A stretch of 64,000 nt of DNA from Streptomyces xanthii (GTDB taxonomy: Bacteria; Actinomycetota; Actinomycetes; Streptomycetales; Streptomycetaceae): positions 7,564,001-7,628,000 of the forward strand of contig NZ_CP061281.1 in the NCBI RefSeq assembly GCF_014621695.1. Direction: 5' to 3'. The stretch's first letter is position 1. Every line of letters starts with the position of its first letter. The translations under genes were made by a program, and so were the position numbers. This document shows positions 1-8,834 of the stretch, one piece after another. A model generated the notes under the pieces. The model saw only the letters and a list, made by a program, of their open reading frames with translations, was not told where the DNA came from and did no database searches.

Positions 1-41
1 CGTGATCCCCTCCTGGGTGGTCTGAACCACCAGTCTCGCAT

Positions 42-63
42 GTTGACTGAATGTTTAGTCAAC
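42..63. promoter_or_regulatory. Inverted repeat, probable TetR operator
   Basis: Perfect 7-bp arms GTTGACT (42-48) and AGTCAAC (57-63) with an 8-nt spacer; 18 of 22 positions are dyad-symmetric. It lies about 75 bp upstream of the TetR gene at 139, so autoregulation is the natural inference. A smaller hairpin (GGTGGT/ACCACC, 16-31) lies to its left and may belong to a gene outside the window. Confidence 0.5.
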
Positions 64-138
64 TATGGTCGAGCGATGACGGTCGTGTCGGTCAGGGCCC
101 GTGATCGTCGCGCGAGGGTGCCGGATAGGATTCGGGGC

Positions 139-717
139 ATGGCGTCTCGCAGCACTCAGATCCTCGAAGCCGCCGCCCGGCTGATCGCCCGGCGCGGGGT
201 CCGTGGCCTGCGCGTGGAGGAACTGGCCGCCGAGGCGGGCGTGTCCACCGCGCTGATCTACTACCACTTCAAGGACCGCACCGGGATCCTGCGCAAGACG
301 CTGGAGTTCATCAGCGACCGCGCCGAGCACTACACGACCCAGGTGGATCCGGATGCCGCGCCGCTGAGCCCGCGCGAGGAGCTGGAGCGGACGCTCCTGC
401 TGGAACTCCAGGACACCCCGGAAGTCCGGGAGAACAGCACGGCCTGGGGTGAGTTGCGGGCCAGTGCCGTCTTCGAGCCCGACCTGCGCGAGGACCTCGC
501 GAGGTCGACGCTGACCTGGGTCCACGAGGTGGCGGCGCTGCTGGGCGGGGTCCGTCCGACCGCCCCGGCCGTTGCCCTCGCCGGAGCCTCCGAGCGTCTC
601 ACCGCCCTCCTGGAGGGGCTGAGCATGCGCTGGCTCAGCGGCACGCTCCAGCTCGCCCATGCCCGGACCCTGCTGAGCGAGGCCATCGCCGCCGAGGTCG
701 ACGGGCTGGGTCGCTAG
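139..717 (+). CDS. TetR/AcrR family transcriptional regulator
   Basis: A 192-residue DNA-binding repressor of TetR type. The N-terminal helix-turn-helix spans about residues 22-48 (LRVEELAAEAGVS, then LIYYHFKDR, the usual recognition-helix signature). The rest is a helical ligand-binding domain that cannot be assigned to a ligand. The ATG at 139 gives the usual short lead-in before the first helix; upstream in-frame codons would add about 33 arginine-rich residues not typical of the family. A dyad at 42-63 is the likely operator. The following genes are urease/kinase remnants, so its present target is unclear; it may regulate itself or a gene to the left of the window. Confidence 0.85.
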   Translation: MASRSTQILEAAARLIARRGVRGLRVEELAAEAGVSTALIYYHFKDRTGILRKTLEFISDRAEHYTTQVDPDAAPLSPREELERTLLLELQDTPEVRENSTAWGELRASAVFEPDLREDLARSTLTWVHEVAALLGGVRPTAPAVALAGASERLTALLEGLSMRWLSGTLQLAHARTLLSEAIAAEVDGLGR

Positions 718-945
718 CCGCCATCCACGCAGGTCCGGCGTCCGGCGCGGGGCCTGTGCGGGGTCGGCCGAGGCTGCTCTCCGACTCGTCGTTCCCCACT
801 CCCCTCGAACGAGCTGGAGCAGCTGTTACCGGAACCTTGATTGATATTTCAGGCAGTGCCACGGTGGCCGCACATTCCGTTCTGGCGTTCCGGAGAGAAG
901 GAAGCGTCAGCATGCTTGTGACCAGGCCGGCGGATCAGGGGCATC

Positions 946-1437
946 ATGCCCTTGCCCCCCACCGAGCGCGACCGGCTGCTGCTCTTCACGGCCGCCGAGC
1001 TCGCACGGACGCGTCTGGGGCGCGGCCTGCGTCTCAACGTGCCGGAGGCGACCGCACTGATCGCCGACACCGTCTGCGAGGCGGCGCGCGACGGGCTCCG
1101 CCTCGCCGACGCCCTCGAGCGCGGTCGCGCCGTGCTCGGCCCGGCCGACGTGCTCCCCGGCGTGACCGACGTCGTCACGGAGATCCAGGTCGAGGCCGTG
1201 TTCGACGACGGCACCCGGCTGGCGGTCATCAGCGCGCCCTTCGGCGACGTGGAGCACGACGCCGCGGCCCCCGGTGCCGTCCTGCCCCACCGGGACGCCC
1301 TGCCCGAACCCGAACCGGCCGTCACTGTGGAGGTCCGCAACACGGCGGACGTGCCGGTGAGTGTCACCTCGCACTTCCACTACTTCGAGGCGAATCCCCG
1401 CCTGGACTTCGACCGGGCTGCCGCGTACGGCATGCGC
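946..1437 (+). pseudogene. Urease gamma/beta fusion (UreAB), 3'-truncated remnant
   Basis: The first ~100 codons match urease gamma (start [19 protein letters not shown], later [12 protein letters not shown] and DVLPGV). The next ~60 match the start of urease beta ([21 protein letters not shown] and [13 protein letters not shown]). UreAB fusions of about 220 residues are known in actinomycetes. Here beta homology stops right after the AYGMR motif near 1437, so roughly the last 60-70 residues of beta are missing, and the sequence passes within about 30 bp into urease alpha in another frame. A functional urease cannot be made from this. No ureDEFG accessory genes are in the window. The remnant was read from motifs only; the exact breakpoint is uncertain by some ten bases. 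Confidence 0.75.
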
Positions 1438-1467
1438 CCGACACAGCGATCACTGCGCGCCGGGCGC

Positions 1468-1660
1468 CGGCCGGCACATCGAGCACCAGGAGTACGCCAC
1501 CGTCCACGGCCCGCGGGCGGGGGACCGGGTCCGGCTCGGAGACTCCGGGCTCGTCGTCCGGGTGGAGTCGGACGCGCAGGCGTACGGCGACGAGTTCCTG
1601 GCCGGGTTCGGCAAGACGGCCCGTGACGGCATGCACCTGGCCTCCCGGGGCGCAGTTCGC
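1468..1660 (+). pseudogene. Urease alpha (UreC) N-terminal remnant
   Basis: About 60 codons match the extreme N-terminus of the urease catalytic subunit: [20 protein letters not shown], then [20 protein letters not shown] and [10 protein letters not shown]. Intact UreC is about 570 residues; the nickel-binding histidines and carbamylated lysine all lie in the missing part. It is in a different reading frame from the UreB remnant just upstream, and its initiation codon is gone. Homology ends near 1660, where kinase sequence begins in yet another frame. Two deletions have therefore joined ureB to ureC and ureC to an unrelated gene. Confidence 0.75.
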
Positions 1661-1670
1661 CCACGTCCCC

Positions 1671-2548
1671 CTGTCGGCCGACGATCCTCGAGAGATCGGC
1701 GGCTACCGTCTGCGCGCCCGGCTCGGCGCGGGAGGCATGGGGATCGTGTACCTGGCCCATACGCCGGGCGGGCGGCCCATCGCCCTGAAGGCGGTGCGGG
1801 GTGAGTTCGCCGCCGACCCGGAGTTCCGCAGGCGTTTCGCCGACGAGGTGGCGAGCGCCCGGCGCATCCACGGCCTGTTCACCGCCCAGGTGGTGGACTC
1901 GGGCGTCGACGCACCCACGCCCTGGCTCGCCACCGCCTACATACCCGGTCCCTCCCTCAAGCAGGTCGTGGAGCGACACGGCCCGCTGCCGGCGCGCACG
2001 GTGCCGCTGTTCTCGTGGCTCTCGCAGGTGCGGGGTACTACCTCGAGGACCGCCGGGAAGGCGCCCGCCGCGACGCCTCGGACGCCTCGGGTGCCTCCGG
2101 GGCTTCTGATGGGCACCGCGCCGCGTCGCCCCGCCCGTCGGTCTCGTCCTCGTCCTCGTCCTCGTCCGAGCCCGTGTACGTCCCCGACTACCAGGACGCC
2201 GAACTCACCGCCCCCGACCCCGACTACGAGTTCGACCTCTCGGCCGGGAAGGTCGTCCCGGCCGAGACCGCGGACTGGTATCTGGAGGTGGCCGACGGCG
2301 AGTTCGTGCTGCCCGAGGACAGTGACGCGTTCGTGGCCGCCGGGTACGTGCTGAGTCCCGCCGACTGCGTACGGGGCATCGAGCGGGAGCCGGTGACCGA
2401 GCTGCCCTATGACGAGCTGGCGGACGAGCGCCCCTTCTGTGTCCGCAGCCCGGACGGGAAGAACCTCGTCATCGTGCGGCTCATCGAGGCGGTGCCCGGT
2501 GAGGGGCCCGTCACCGTCGTCATGAGCCGTCACCGCGAAGGCGGCTGA
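1671..2548 (+). pseudogene. Ser/Thr protein kinase with catalytic core deleted
   Basis: The 5' part (1671 to about 2005) encodes the N-lobe of an actinobacterial PknB-type kinase: GGYRLRARLGAGGMG (glycine loop), then PIALKAVRG (the beta-3 lysine). Homology stops after GPLPARTV, before the HRD catalytic loop and DFG motif. From about 2010 the frame changes and encodes what looks like the tail of a transmembrane segment (VALAGAGYYLEDRR), a serine-rich linker and an extracellular domain ending at 2548. The piece between, normally several hundred base pairs, is absent. The gene is inactive as a kinase. The downstream fragment could still be translated from an internal start, but no convincing ribosome-binding site was seen. 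Confidence 0.7.
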
Positions 2549-2679
2549 CGCTGTGGGTTTCGCCGGAATGTGATGATCAGGCGGTCAAGACCTGCGGGGT
2601 CGGCACGTGTGACCCCGCCATGTCCTCGCCCTCGCCGACCGAGATCGATCACAGGTCGGCCCTTTCAAGGTCCGGAGCC

Positions 2680-3345
2680 ATGACAGCACCTGCACCTCGT
2701 GCCCTCACCGCCTTCGACTCGCTCCGTCTCGACGCCGTGTCCGACCAGGAGACCCTGCGCCGTGTCTATGCCCTCCCGAGCGACGCGGCCGTGCGCAAGC
2801 AGATGACCGAACTCACGGAACAGACCCGGAAGTTGATCCACTGTGCGTCGCTGGTCCTGGTCGCCAGCGCGGACGCCGAGGGCAACTGCGACGTCTCCCC
2901 GCGCGGCGGCCCGGCCGGATTCGTCTCCGTCCTGGACGCGCGGACGGTGGCGATACCGGACGCGACCGGCAACAAGCGTCTGGACACCCTGCAGAACGTG
3001 ATCGCCACCGGGCGGGCCGGGCTGCTGTTCGTCATCCCGGGACGCACCACGACGCTCAGGGTGAACGGCCGGGCGTGCGTCTCCACCCGTCCGGAGCTGC
3101 TGTCGCAGCTGACCGCCGTCGGGAAGCCGCCGGCCAGCGCGCTCGTCGTGGGGATCGAGGAGGTCTACCCGCACTGCCCCAAATCGCTCCTGCGCAGCGG
3201 TGCCTGGAAGCCGGAGGAGTGGCTGGCAGCCGATGCCCAGCCGACCTCCGCCGAGGTGACCCTGGCGCAGCTGCGGATGCCGGAGCTGACGATCGCCGAC
3301 GTCGAGCAGGCGGAGGCGGACTCCCTGAAGTACCGGTACGAGTGA
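2680..3345 (+). CDS. Pyridoxamine 5'-phosphate oxidase-like flavoprotein (MSMEG_1061-type)
   Basis: A 221-residue protein of the split-barrel FMN/F420 superfamily. Motifs that fit: LVLVASADAEGNCDVSPRGG, typical of the first strands of PPOX-like proteins, and a central segment with GRAGLLFVIPG and LRVNGRA that form the cofactor-binding barrel. The longer N-terminus of about 60 helical residues before the barrel resembles the MSMEG_1061 subgroup. The ATG at 2680 is preferred because AAGG lies about 10 nt upstream and the protein then begins with a normal length; an ATG at 2620 would add 20 residues. The substrate is unknown; such proteins act as cytoplasmic oxidoreductases or flavin-binding proteins. 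Confidence 0.75.
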   Translation: MTAPAPRALTAFDSLRLDAVSDQETLRRVYALPSDAAVRKQMTELTEQTRKLIHCASLVLVASADAEGNCDVSPRGGPAGFVSVLDARTVAIPDATGNKRLDTLQNVIATGRAGLLFVIPGRTTTLRVNGRACVSTRPELLSQLTAVGKPPASALVVGIEEVYPHCPKSLLRSGAWKPEEWLAADAQPTSAEVTLAQLRMPELTIADVEQAEADSLKYRYE

Positions 3346-3351
3346 TCATCG

Positions 3352-3380
3352 GTCCGCCGGTACGTGCCGTACCGGCGGAC
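3352..3380. terminator. Bidirectional intrinsic terminator hairpin
   Basis: Perfect 13-bp stem GTCCGCCGGTACG / CGTACCGGCGGAC with a 3-nt loop, between the convergent PPOX and MarR genes. No long T-tract follows, as is common in Streptomyces. Confidence 0.75.
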
Positions 3381-3441
3381 GGCGTGGACCCGGTCGGAGG
3401 CGACCCGGCGGACCGGCCGGGGGCCGCCGGGAGCGGCCGGG

Positions 3442-3933
3442 TCAGCGGGACAGAGTCAGTTCCTGGTTCATCTCGGCCAGGAACCGGGCCACGACGCCGA
3501 GTTCCTCCGCCGTGAAGTGGCTCCGGGCGGCGTCGGTGGCGCGGGCCAGCGGGCGGAAGGCGTCACGCGCCACCGCCTTGGCCCCCTCCGCGTAGTACAG
3601 GTGCACCACGCGGCGGTCGTCGGCCGCGCGAACCCGCCGGATGTGCCCGGCCTTCTCCAGCCGGTCGAGGCAGGCGGTCACCGCCCCCGACGTCAGGTTG
3701 AGCTGCCCGCGCAGGCGGCTCGGCGTCATGGGCTCGTCCGGCGCCTCCGTCTCGGCGTCGAGGATCGCGATGAGCGCCTGCACATCCGTGAGGTGCAGGC
3801 CCTGTGTGTGGGCGAACTCCTGGGCGATCCGGTTGAACTCGCCGTTCATCCGGCGCAGAAGAACCGCGAACGACTGCAACCCGACGGGGCTCTCGTCGGG
3901 AAGAGGGGGTGTGGGTGCGCCGGGACCGCTCAT
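3442..3933 (-). CDS. MarR family transcriptional regulator
   Basis: A 163-residue winged-helix regulator. The core runs from about residue 20: NRIAQEFAHTQGLHLTDVQALIAI, then MTPSRLRGQLNLTSGAVTACLDRLEKAGHI (the recognition helix) and RRVRAADDRRVVHLYY (the wing with the conserved D-R motif). It is divergent from the MMPL transporter at 4086, with a perfect 13-bp dyad at 3952-3964 between them, so it most likely represses the transporter and itself and is released by a compound the pump exports. The inducer cannot be read from the sequence. Confidence 0.88.
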   Translation of the reverse strand: MSGPGAPTPPLPDESPVGLQSFAVLLRRMNGEFNRIAQEFAHTQGLHLTDVQALIAILDAETEAPDEPMTPSRLRGQLNLTSGAVTACLDRLEKAGHIRRVRAADDRRVVHLYYAEGAKAVARDAFRPLARATDAARSHFTAEELGVVARFLAEMNQELTLSR

Positions 3934-3951
3934 GCCTCTAGAGTACGATCA

Positions 3952-3964
3952 CTCAATCATTGAG
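3952..3964. promoter_or_regulatory. MarR operator dyad
   Basis: Perfect palindrome CTCAAT-C-ATTGAG in the AT-rich stretch between the divergent MarR and MMPL genes. A related half-site (TTGAGTTAA) follows about 10 bp to the right. It lies 18 bp from the MarR start codon, so binding would block the MarR promoter and probably the transporter promoter. Confidence 0.65.
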
Positions 3965-4085
3965 ATACTTTATTGTTGAGTTAATTTACGGGAGTCCCGT
4001 CCGCCGACCGGTCCTGAGGGCCGGTCGCCCGGCGTTCACCGCTCACCGCTCGCCGTCCGTCGTCCGTTGTCTTTCCGGGGATGTC

Positions 4086-6221
4086 ATGAGAACCGCACCG
4101 CGCTGGGCCAGGTGGCTCGTACCGCTCGTCCTGCTGATCGTCTGGCTGGGGGTCGGCGGCACGCTCGGCCCCTACGCGGGCAAGCTGGGCGAGGTCGCCA
4201 CCAACGACCAGGCCGCCTTCCTGCCGCAGAGCGCCGAGTCCACCCGAGTGCTCGACGCGGGCAAGGAGTTCGACCGGTCCGAGACCCTGCCCGCCATCGT
4301 CGTGTGGACCGCGGACGGCGCACCCGTCACCGGCGCGCAACGGCAGTCGGCCACCGCGGCCGTCGCAGGCCTCGCGGGGGACACCGGGATCGTCGGACGC
4401 CCCTCGCCGGCGCTGCTCTCCGAGGACGGCGAGGCCCTGCAGGCCGTCGTACAGCTGAAGCCCGACCTCGGCGAAGAGCTGCCGGAGGTCCTCGACGAGG
4501 TGCGCGCGGCGGCGGAGCGCGTGCCGGGCGTCACCGCGCAGCTCGCGGGACCGGCGGCGAGCCAGGCCGACCTGTCCGACGCCTTCGCCGGGATCGACGG
4601 ACTGCTGCTCGGCGTCGCCCTCGGCGCGGTCCTGCTGATCCTGCTGCTCGTCTACCGCAGCCTGTTGCTGCCCTTCGTGATCATCATGGGCGCGGTGTTC
4701 GCCCTGGGGCTCGCCTGCGCGGTGGTCTACGCGCTCGCCGACCGGGACGTGGTGCGCGTCGACGGCCAGGTGCAGGGAATCCTGTCGATCCTCGTCATCG
4801 GCGCCGCGACCGACTACGCGCTGCTCCTCGCCGCCCGCTTCCGGGAGGAACTCGCCCTGCGCGGCGACCGGTTCGAGGCCTCCCGCGCCGCCGTCCGCAG
4901 GTCCTTCGGCGCGATCACGGCGAGCGCCGGCACGGTGGCGCTCGGCCTGCTCGCGCTGCTCGCGAGCGACCTCACCAACAACCGTGCCCTCGGCCCCGTC
5001 GGCGCCATCGGCATCGTCTGCGCCGTGCTCACGACCGTGACGTTCCTGCCGGCGGTCCTCGCCCTGCTCGGCCGCGCCGCCTACTGGCCGTCCCGGCCGA
5101 AGGAGGCGGACGCCTCGGTCGAGGGGCACCGCGTGTGGCAGCGCGTCGCCGCGACGGTGGACCGCCGCCCGCGACGGGTGTGGGCGGGGACCGCGCTGGT
5201 CCTGGCCGTGTGCGCGGCTTTCGCCCCTTCGCTCTCCGCCAAGGGCGTCCCGCTCGACGAGATCTTCGTCAACGACGCGCCCTCGGTCGCCGCCCAGCGG
5301 ACGCTCGGCGAGCACTTCCCCGCGGGCTCCGGCAACCCGGCCGTCGTCATCGCCGACGCCGACCGCGCCGAGGCGGTGCGGACCGCCGCGGAGAAGACCG
5401 AGGGCGTGGCCTCCGCCGCGCCGCTCACCACCACGGGAAGGCCCGGTCCCGGTGCACCCCTCGTCGTCGACGGGCGCGTGCGCATCGACGCCACCCTCAC
5501 CGACGCCGCCGACAGCGACGCCGCAAAGGCCACCGTCGAGCGGCTGCGGGCGAACCTGCACCGGGTCGACGGCGCGGACGCCCTCGTCGGCGGCTACACG
5601 GCGCAGCAGTACGACACCCAGCAGACCGCCGCGGACGACCGGGCCCTGATCATCCCGATCGTGCTCGGCATCATCCTGCTGATCCTCGTCCTCCTGCTGC
5701 GCTCGCTCCTCGTACCCGTCCTGCTCGTGGCGACCGTCGCACTGAACTTCCTCGCGACCCTGGGGGTCTCGACGCTCGTCTTCGAGCACGTCCTCGGCTT
5801 CAGCGGTACGGACGCCTCGGTGCCGCTCTACGGATTCGTCTTCCTCGTGGCGCTCGGAGTCGACTACAACATCTTCCTGATGTCCCGCGTACGGGAGGAG
5901 GCCCTGGTCCACGGCACCCGGCAGGGCGTGCTCCGCGGGCTGACCACGACCGGCGGAGTGATCACCTCGGCGGGCGTCGTGCTCGCCGCGACCTTCGCCG
6001 CGCTCATGGTCATCCCGCTGGCCTTCCTCGTGCAGATCGCCTTCATCGTGGCCTTCGGCGTCCTGCTCGACACCCTGGTCGTCCGCTCGCTCCTGGTGCC
6101 GGCCCTGGTGATCGACATCGGCCCGCGCGCGTGGTGGCCGAGCGCACTGTCCCGGAAGAGCGGTTCCGATCGTCCGTCCGATGCATCCGGGTGTGCCGGT
6201 CGCACCGAAGCAGTGCGGTAG
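4086..6221 (+). CDS. MMPL family RND-type membrane transporter
   Basis: A 711-residue inner-membrane protein with the two-fold repeat of the MMPL/actinobacterial RND family. Each half has one leading transmembrane helix, an extracytoplasmic loop of about 130-150 residues, and a block of five helices. The first block includes LLLGVALGAVLLILLLVYRS and the motif GAATDYALLLAARFREEL; the second has LGVDYNIFLMSRVREEA. These D-Y motifs lie in the helices used for proton relay. Length is normal for the short actinomycete type. The ATG at 4086 puts a positively charged start (MRTAPRWARW) before the first helix. It is controlled by the divergent MarR gene and probably exports a lipid or hydrophobic drug. 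Confidence 0.88.
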   Translation: MRTAPRWARWLVPLVLLIVWLGVGGTLGPYAGKLGEVATNDQAAFLPQSAESTRVLDAGKEFDRSETLPAIVVWTADGAPVTGAQRQSATAAVAGLAGDTGIVGRPSPALLSEDGEALQAVVQLKPDLGEELPEVLDEVRAAAERVPGVTAQLAGPAASQADLSDAFAGIDGLLLGVALGAVLLILLLVYRSLLLPFVIIMGAVFALGLACAVVYALADRDVVRVDGQVQGILSILVIGAATDYALLLAARFREELALRGDRFEASRAAVRRSFGAITASAGTVALGLLALLASDLTNNRALGPVGAIGIVCAVLTTVTFLPAVLALLGRAAYWPSRPKEADASVEGHRVWQRVAATVDRRPRRVWAGTALVLAVCAAFAPSLSAKGVPLDEIFVNDAPSVAAQRTLGEHFPAGSGNPAVVIADADRAEAVRTAAEKTEGVASAAPLTTTGRPGPGAPLVVDGRVRIDATLTDAADSDAAKATVERLRANLHRVDGADALVGGYTAQQYDTQQTAADDRALIIPIVLGIILLILVLLLRSLLVPVLLVATVALNFLATLGVSTLVFEHVLGFSGTDASVPLYGFVFLVALGVDYNIFLMSRVREEALVHGTRQGVLRGLTTTGGVITSAGVVLAATFAALMVIPLAFLVQIAFIVAFGVLLDTLVVRSLLVPALVIDIGPRAWWPSALSRKSGSDRPSDASGCAGRTEAVR

Positions 6222-6229
6222 GTGTTCGG

Positions 6230-6309
6230 GTCGGCACCGGCACGGCGGCTACGGCGACGTGCCGGTGCCGACGGTCACCGGCGAGGGAGCGGCACCGCTG
6301 GCTCCCTCG
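6230..6309 (+). terminator. Two tandem terminator hairpins after the MMPL gene
   Basis: First hairpin: perfect 15-bp stem, arms 6230-6244 and 6258-6272 (GTCGGCACCGGCACG), 13-nt loop. Second: perfect 9-bp stem CGAGGGAGC (6282-6290) / GCTCCCTCG (6301-6309), 10-nt loop. Both sit between the MMPL stop and the next start, insulating the SDR gene. Confidence 0.7.
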
Positions 6310-6402
6310 TCGTCACCGCCGAGCGCGCCGTCGCTGACCGGACCGGACCGGTGCGCGACGACCAGCCGTACAGGCAGCCCGTGCGACCCGGAGGAGACAG
6401 CG

Positions 6403-7938
6403 ATGAGCGAGACCGCGAGCGGCAGGCACCGGCACCAGGAGCCGCTGCACTGCCTCGTCACCGGAGCCTCCGGGTACATCGGCGGGCGCCTCGTTCCCGA
6501 ACTGCTCGACGCGGGCCATCGCGTCCGGTGTCTGGTCCGCACACCCGCCAAACTCCGCGACCACCCCTGGGCTCCGCAGGTCGAGTCCGTACGCGGCGAC
6601 GTCACCGACGCCGAGTCCGTCGGGGCCGCGCTGCGGGGCGTCGACGTCGCCTACTACCTCGTGCACGCCCTCGGCAGCGGGCCCGACTTCGAGGAGACCG
6701 ACCGGCGCGCGGCCCGGATCTTCGCCGAGCAGGCGCACGCCGCCGGGGTGCGCAGGATCGTCTACCTCGGGGGACTCACCCCGCACGGCGTCCCCGAGCG
6801 ATCCCTCTCGCCGCACCTGCGCTCCCGCGCGGAGGTCGGCCGGATCTTCCTCGACGCCCCCGTGCCCGCCGCCGTACTGCGCGCCGCCGTCGTGATCGGG
6901 TCCGGTTCGGCGTCCTTCGAGATGCTCCGCTACCTGACCGAACGCCTGCCCGTGATGGTCACCCCGAGCTGGGTGCACACCCGTACCCAGCCCATCGGTG
7001 TCCGCGATGTCCTGCGCTACCTCGTCGGTGCGGCCGGCCTGCCCGCCGACATCGACCGGGCCTTCGACATCGGCGGGCCCGACGTGCTCACGTACCGGGA
7101 CATGATGCTCCGTTACGCCGCCGTCGCCGGGCTGCCGCGACGCCTCATCGTCCCCGTCCCGGTCCTCACGCCCCGGCTGTCCAGCCACTGGGTCGGACTC
7201 GTCACACCCGTCCCCGCCTCGATCGCGCGGCCGCTCACCGAATCGCTGCGGCACGAGGTGGTCTGCGACGAGCACGACATCGCCCGCTACGTCCCCGACC
7301 CGCCGGGGCATCCGCTGCCCTTCGACGAGGCGCTCTCCCTCGCGCTCCAGCGGGTCCGGGAGGCCCAGGTCGCCACCCGCTGGTCCTCGGCCGCGGTGCC
7401 CGGCGCCCCGAGCGACCCGCTGCCGACCGATCCGGACTGGGCCGGCGGCAGCCTGTACGAGGACGTACGCGAACTCCCCGTCGCCGCGAGCCCGGAGGCG
7501 CTCTGGCGGGTGATCGAGGGCATCGGGGGCGACAACGGCTGGTACTCCTTCCCGCTCGCCTGGGCCGTACGCGGCTGGCTCGACCGCTTCGTCGGCGGGG
7601 TCGGCCTGCGCCGCGGACGCCGCGACGCCGAGCGGCTGCGGGCCGGTGACTCCCTGGACTTCTGGCGCGTCGAGGAGATCGAACCGGTACGCCTCCTGCG
7701 GCTGCGCGCCGAGATGCGGCTGCCGGGCCTGGCCTGGCTCGAACTACGCGTCGACACCGACGAGCGCGGGCACACCCGATACCGGCAGCGCGCCCTGTTC
7801 CACCCGCGCGGACTGCTCGGCCACGCCTACTGGTGGTCGGTCTCGCCGTTCCACGCCGTCGTGTTCGGAGGCATGGCGCGCAACATCGCCCACGCCGCCA
7901 CGGACGCCGCGCGCGGCGGACGCGAGGTCCGTCGCTGA
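6403..7938 (+). CDS. SDR family NAD(P)-binding oxidoreductase with DUF2867 domain
   Basis: A 511-residue two-domain protein. Residues 12-40 carry the Rossmann fingerprint VTGASGYIGG (GxxGxxG), followed by RCLVRTPAKL, and the strand DVAYYLVHALGS, as in NmrA/atypical short-chain dehydrogenases. The C-terminal half (from about residue 345: VRELPVAASPEALWRVIEGIGG, then a stretch with WRVEEIEP and LRLRAEMRLPG) matches DUF2867, often annotated as a lipid/SRPBCC-like domain. The start is fixed by a strong ribosome-binding site GGAGGAG about 8 nt before the ATG. The substrate is unknown. Another DUF2867/SRPBCC-like gene lies at 56731, also next to a TetR regulator. Confidence 0.85.
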   Translation: MSETASGRHRHQEPLHCLVTGASGYIGGRLVPELLDAGHRVRCLVRTPAKLRDHPWAPQVESVRGDVTDAESVGAALRGVDVAYYLVHALGSGPDFEETDRRAARIFAEQAHAAGVRRIVYLGGLTPHGVPERSLSPHLRSRAEVGRIFLDAPVPAAVLRAAVVIGSGSASFEMLRYLTERLPVMVTPSWVHTRTQPIGVRDVLRYLVGAAGLPADIDRAFDIGGPDVLTYRDMMLRYAAVAGLPRRLIVPVPVLTPRLSSHWVGLVTPVPASIARPLTESLRHEVVCDEHDIARYVPDPPGHPLPFDEALSLALQRVREAQVATRWSSAAVPGAPSDPLPTDPDWAGGSLYEDVRELPVAASPEALWRVIEGIGGDNGWYSFPLAWAVRGWLDRFVGGVGLRRGRRDAERLRAGDSLDFWRVEEIEPVRLLRLRAEMRLPGLAWLELRVDTDERGHTRYRQRALFHPRGLLGHAYWWSVSPFHAVVFGGMARNIAHAATDAARGGREVRR

Positions 7939-7953
7939 TCCGTGCGCCCGGCA

Positions 7954-7977
7954 TTTACGCTACGAGCGTTGCGTAAA
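7954..7977. promoter_or_regulatory. TetR operator, 24-bp dyad
   Basis: Outer arms TTTACGC and GCGTAAA are perfect, and inner ACG/CGT triplets also match; 20 of 24 positions are symmetric. It sits between the SDR stop and the TetR gene at 8090, about 113 bp upstream of its GTG start, the usual arrangement for autoregulation. Confidence 0.65.
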
Positions 7978-8089
7978 GCGACGGGCGCTCCTACTCTGCA
8001 TAACGAAACGGCAGTAGCGAAATGCCAGTTGCCCGGCCCGCGCTCCGCTGAGAGGACACGGGAGGGCCGGTCGAGGAGGAGGACACCTC

Positions 8090-8725
8090 GTGGCACCCCC
8101 CGCACGCAGAGGCCGCCCCCGCAGCGAGGACGCCGACGCGCGGATCCTGCAGGCCGCCCACGCGCTCCTGGTCGAGCGGGGCTACGACAGGTTCGCCATC
8201 GACGAGGTGGCCGGCCGTGCCGCCGTCGCCAAGACCACGCTGTACCGCAGGTGGCCCACAAAGGATCACCTGCTCGTCGCGCTCGTCGCCAAGCTCCAGG
8301 ACGACGTGGAGGTCGCCGACACCGGCAACATCCGCCACGACCTGACCGTCTACCTCACCGCCATCGCGACCGGGCTCGACCGGATGCGCCGCGTCGGCCG
8401 GGACGCGGGGGAGACGGACCGGTCGGCCGGGGTCGTCGCCGAACTGGTGGCGGCCGCCGCCCGGCATCCGGACGTGGGCGACGCGGTACGCGGAATGTTC
8501 GCCCGGCGCAACGCGCTGCCGCTCACCCTGCTCGACCACGCCCGAGCGCGAGGCGCGCTGCCCGCCGGCACCTCCTCCGAGGTGCTCTTCGACCAGCTGG
8601 CCGGCGCCCTCTACTACCGGCTTCTGGTCACCGGCCGACCGATCGGAGCCGACTACGTCGAGCAGCTGGTCGACCAGGTGCTGACAGGGACGACAGCGAC
8701 CCCGACCCACCCGGAGAGGACCTGA
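8090..8725 (+). CDS. TetR/AcrR family transcriptional regulator
   Basis: A 211-residue repressor. After a basic N-terminus (MAPPARRGRPRSEDADARIL) the HTH covers about residues 30-56 (FAIDEVAGRAAVAKTTLYRRWPTKDHLL). The C-terminal part resembles the TetR_C domains that follow a YRRWP recognition helix. The GTG at 8090 has a long purine-rich ribosome-binding site, GAGGAGGAGG, just upstream. The dyad at 7954-7977 is its likely operator. It is co-directional with the small membrane protein at 8835 and follows the SDR-DUF2867 gene, either of which may be a target. Confidence 0.87.
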   Translation: MAPPARRGRPRSEDADARILQAAHALLVERGYDRFAIDEVAGRAAVAKTTLYRRWPTKDHLLVALVAKLQDDVEVADTGNIRHDLTVYLTAIATGLDRMRRVGRDAGETDRSAGVVAELVAAAARHPDVGDAVRGMFARRNALPLTLLDHARARGALPAGTSSEVLFDQLAGALYYRLLVTGRPIGADYVEQLVDQVLTGTTATPTHPERT

Positions 8726-8834
8726 CCACCATGCCCGGCTCCGCCGCAGACCGACGCCACTCCATACAGACCAGGTCGACGCCCGTCAGATGCGTCGTCG
8801 CGCACCGCCCCCACCTGCCGGCCGAGGGCGTCCG

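Noticed and set aside
3981-5912. A 643-codon open frame antisense to the MMPL gene
   Set aside because: High-GC antisense frame with Asp/Gly/Arg-rich composition and no family features; the plus-strand transporter is unambiguous.
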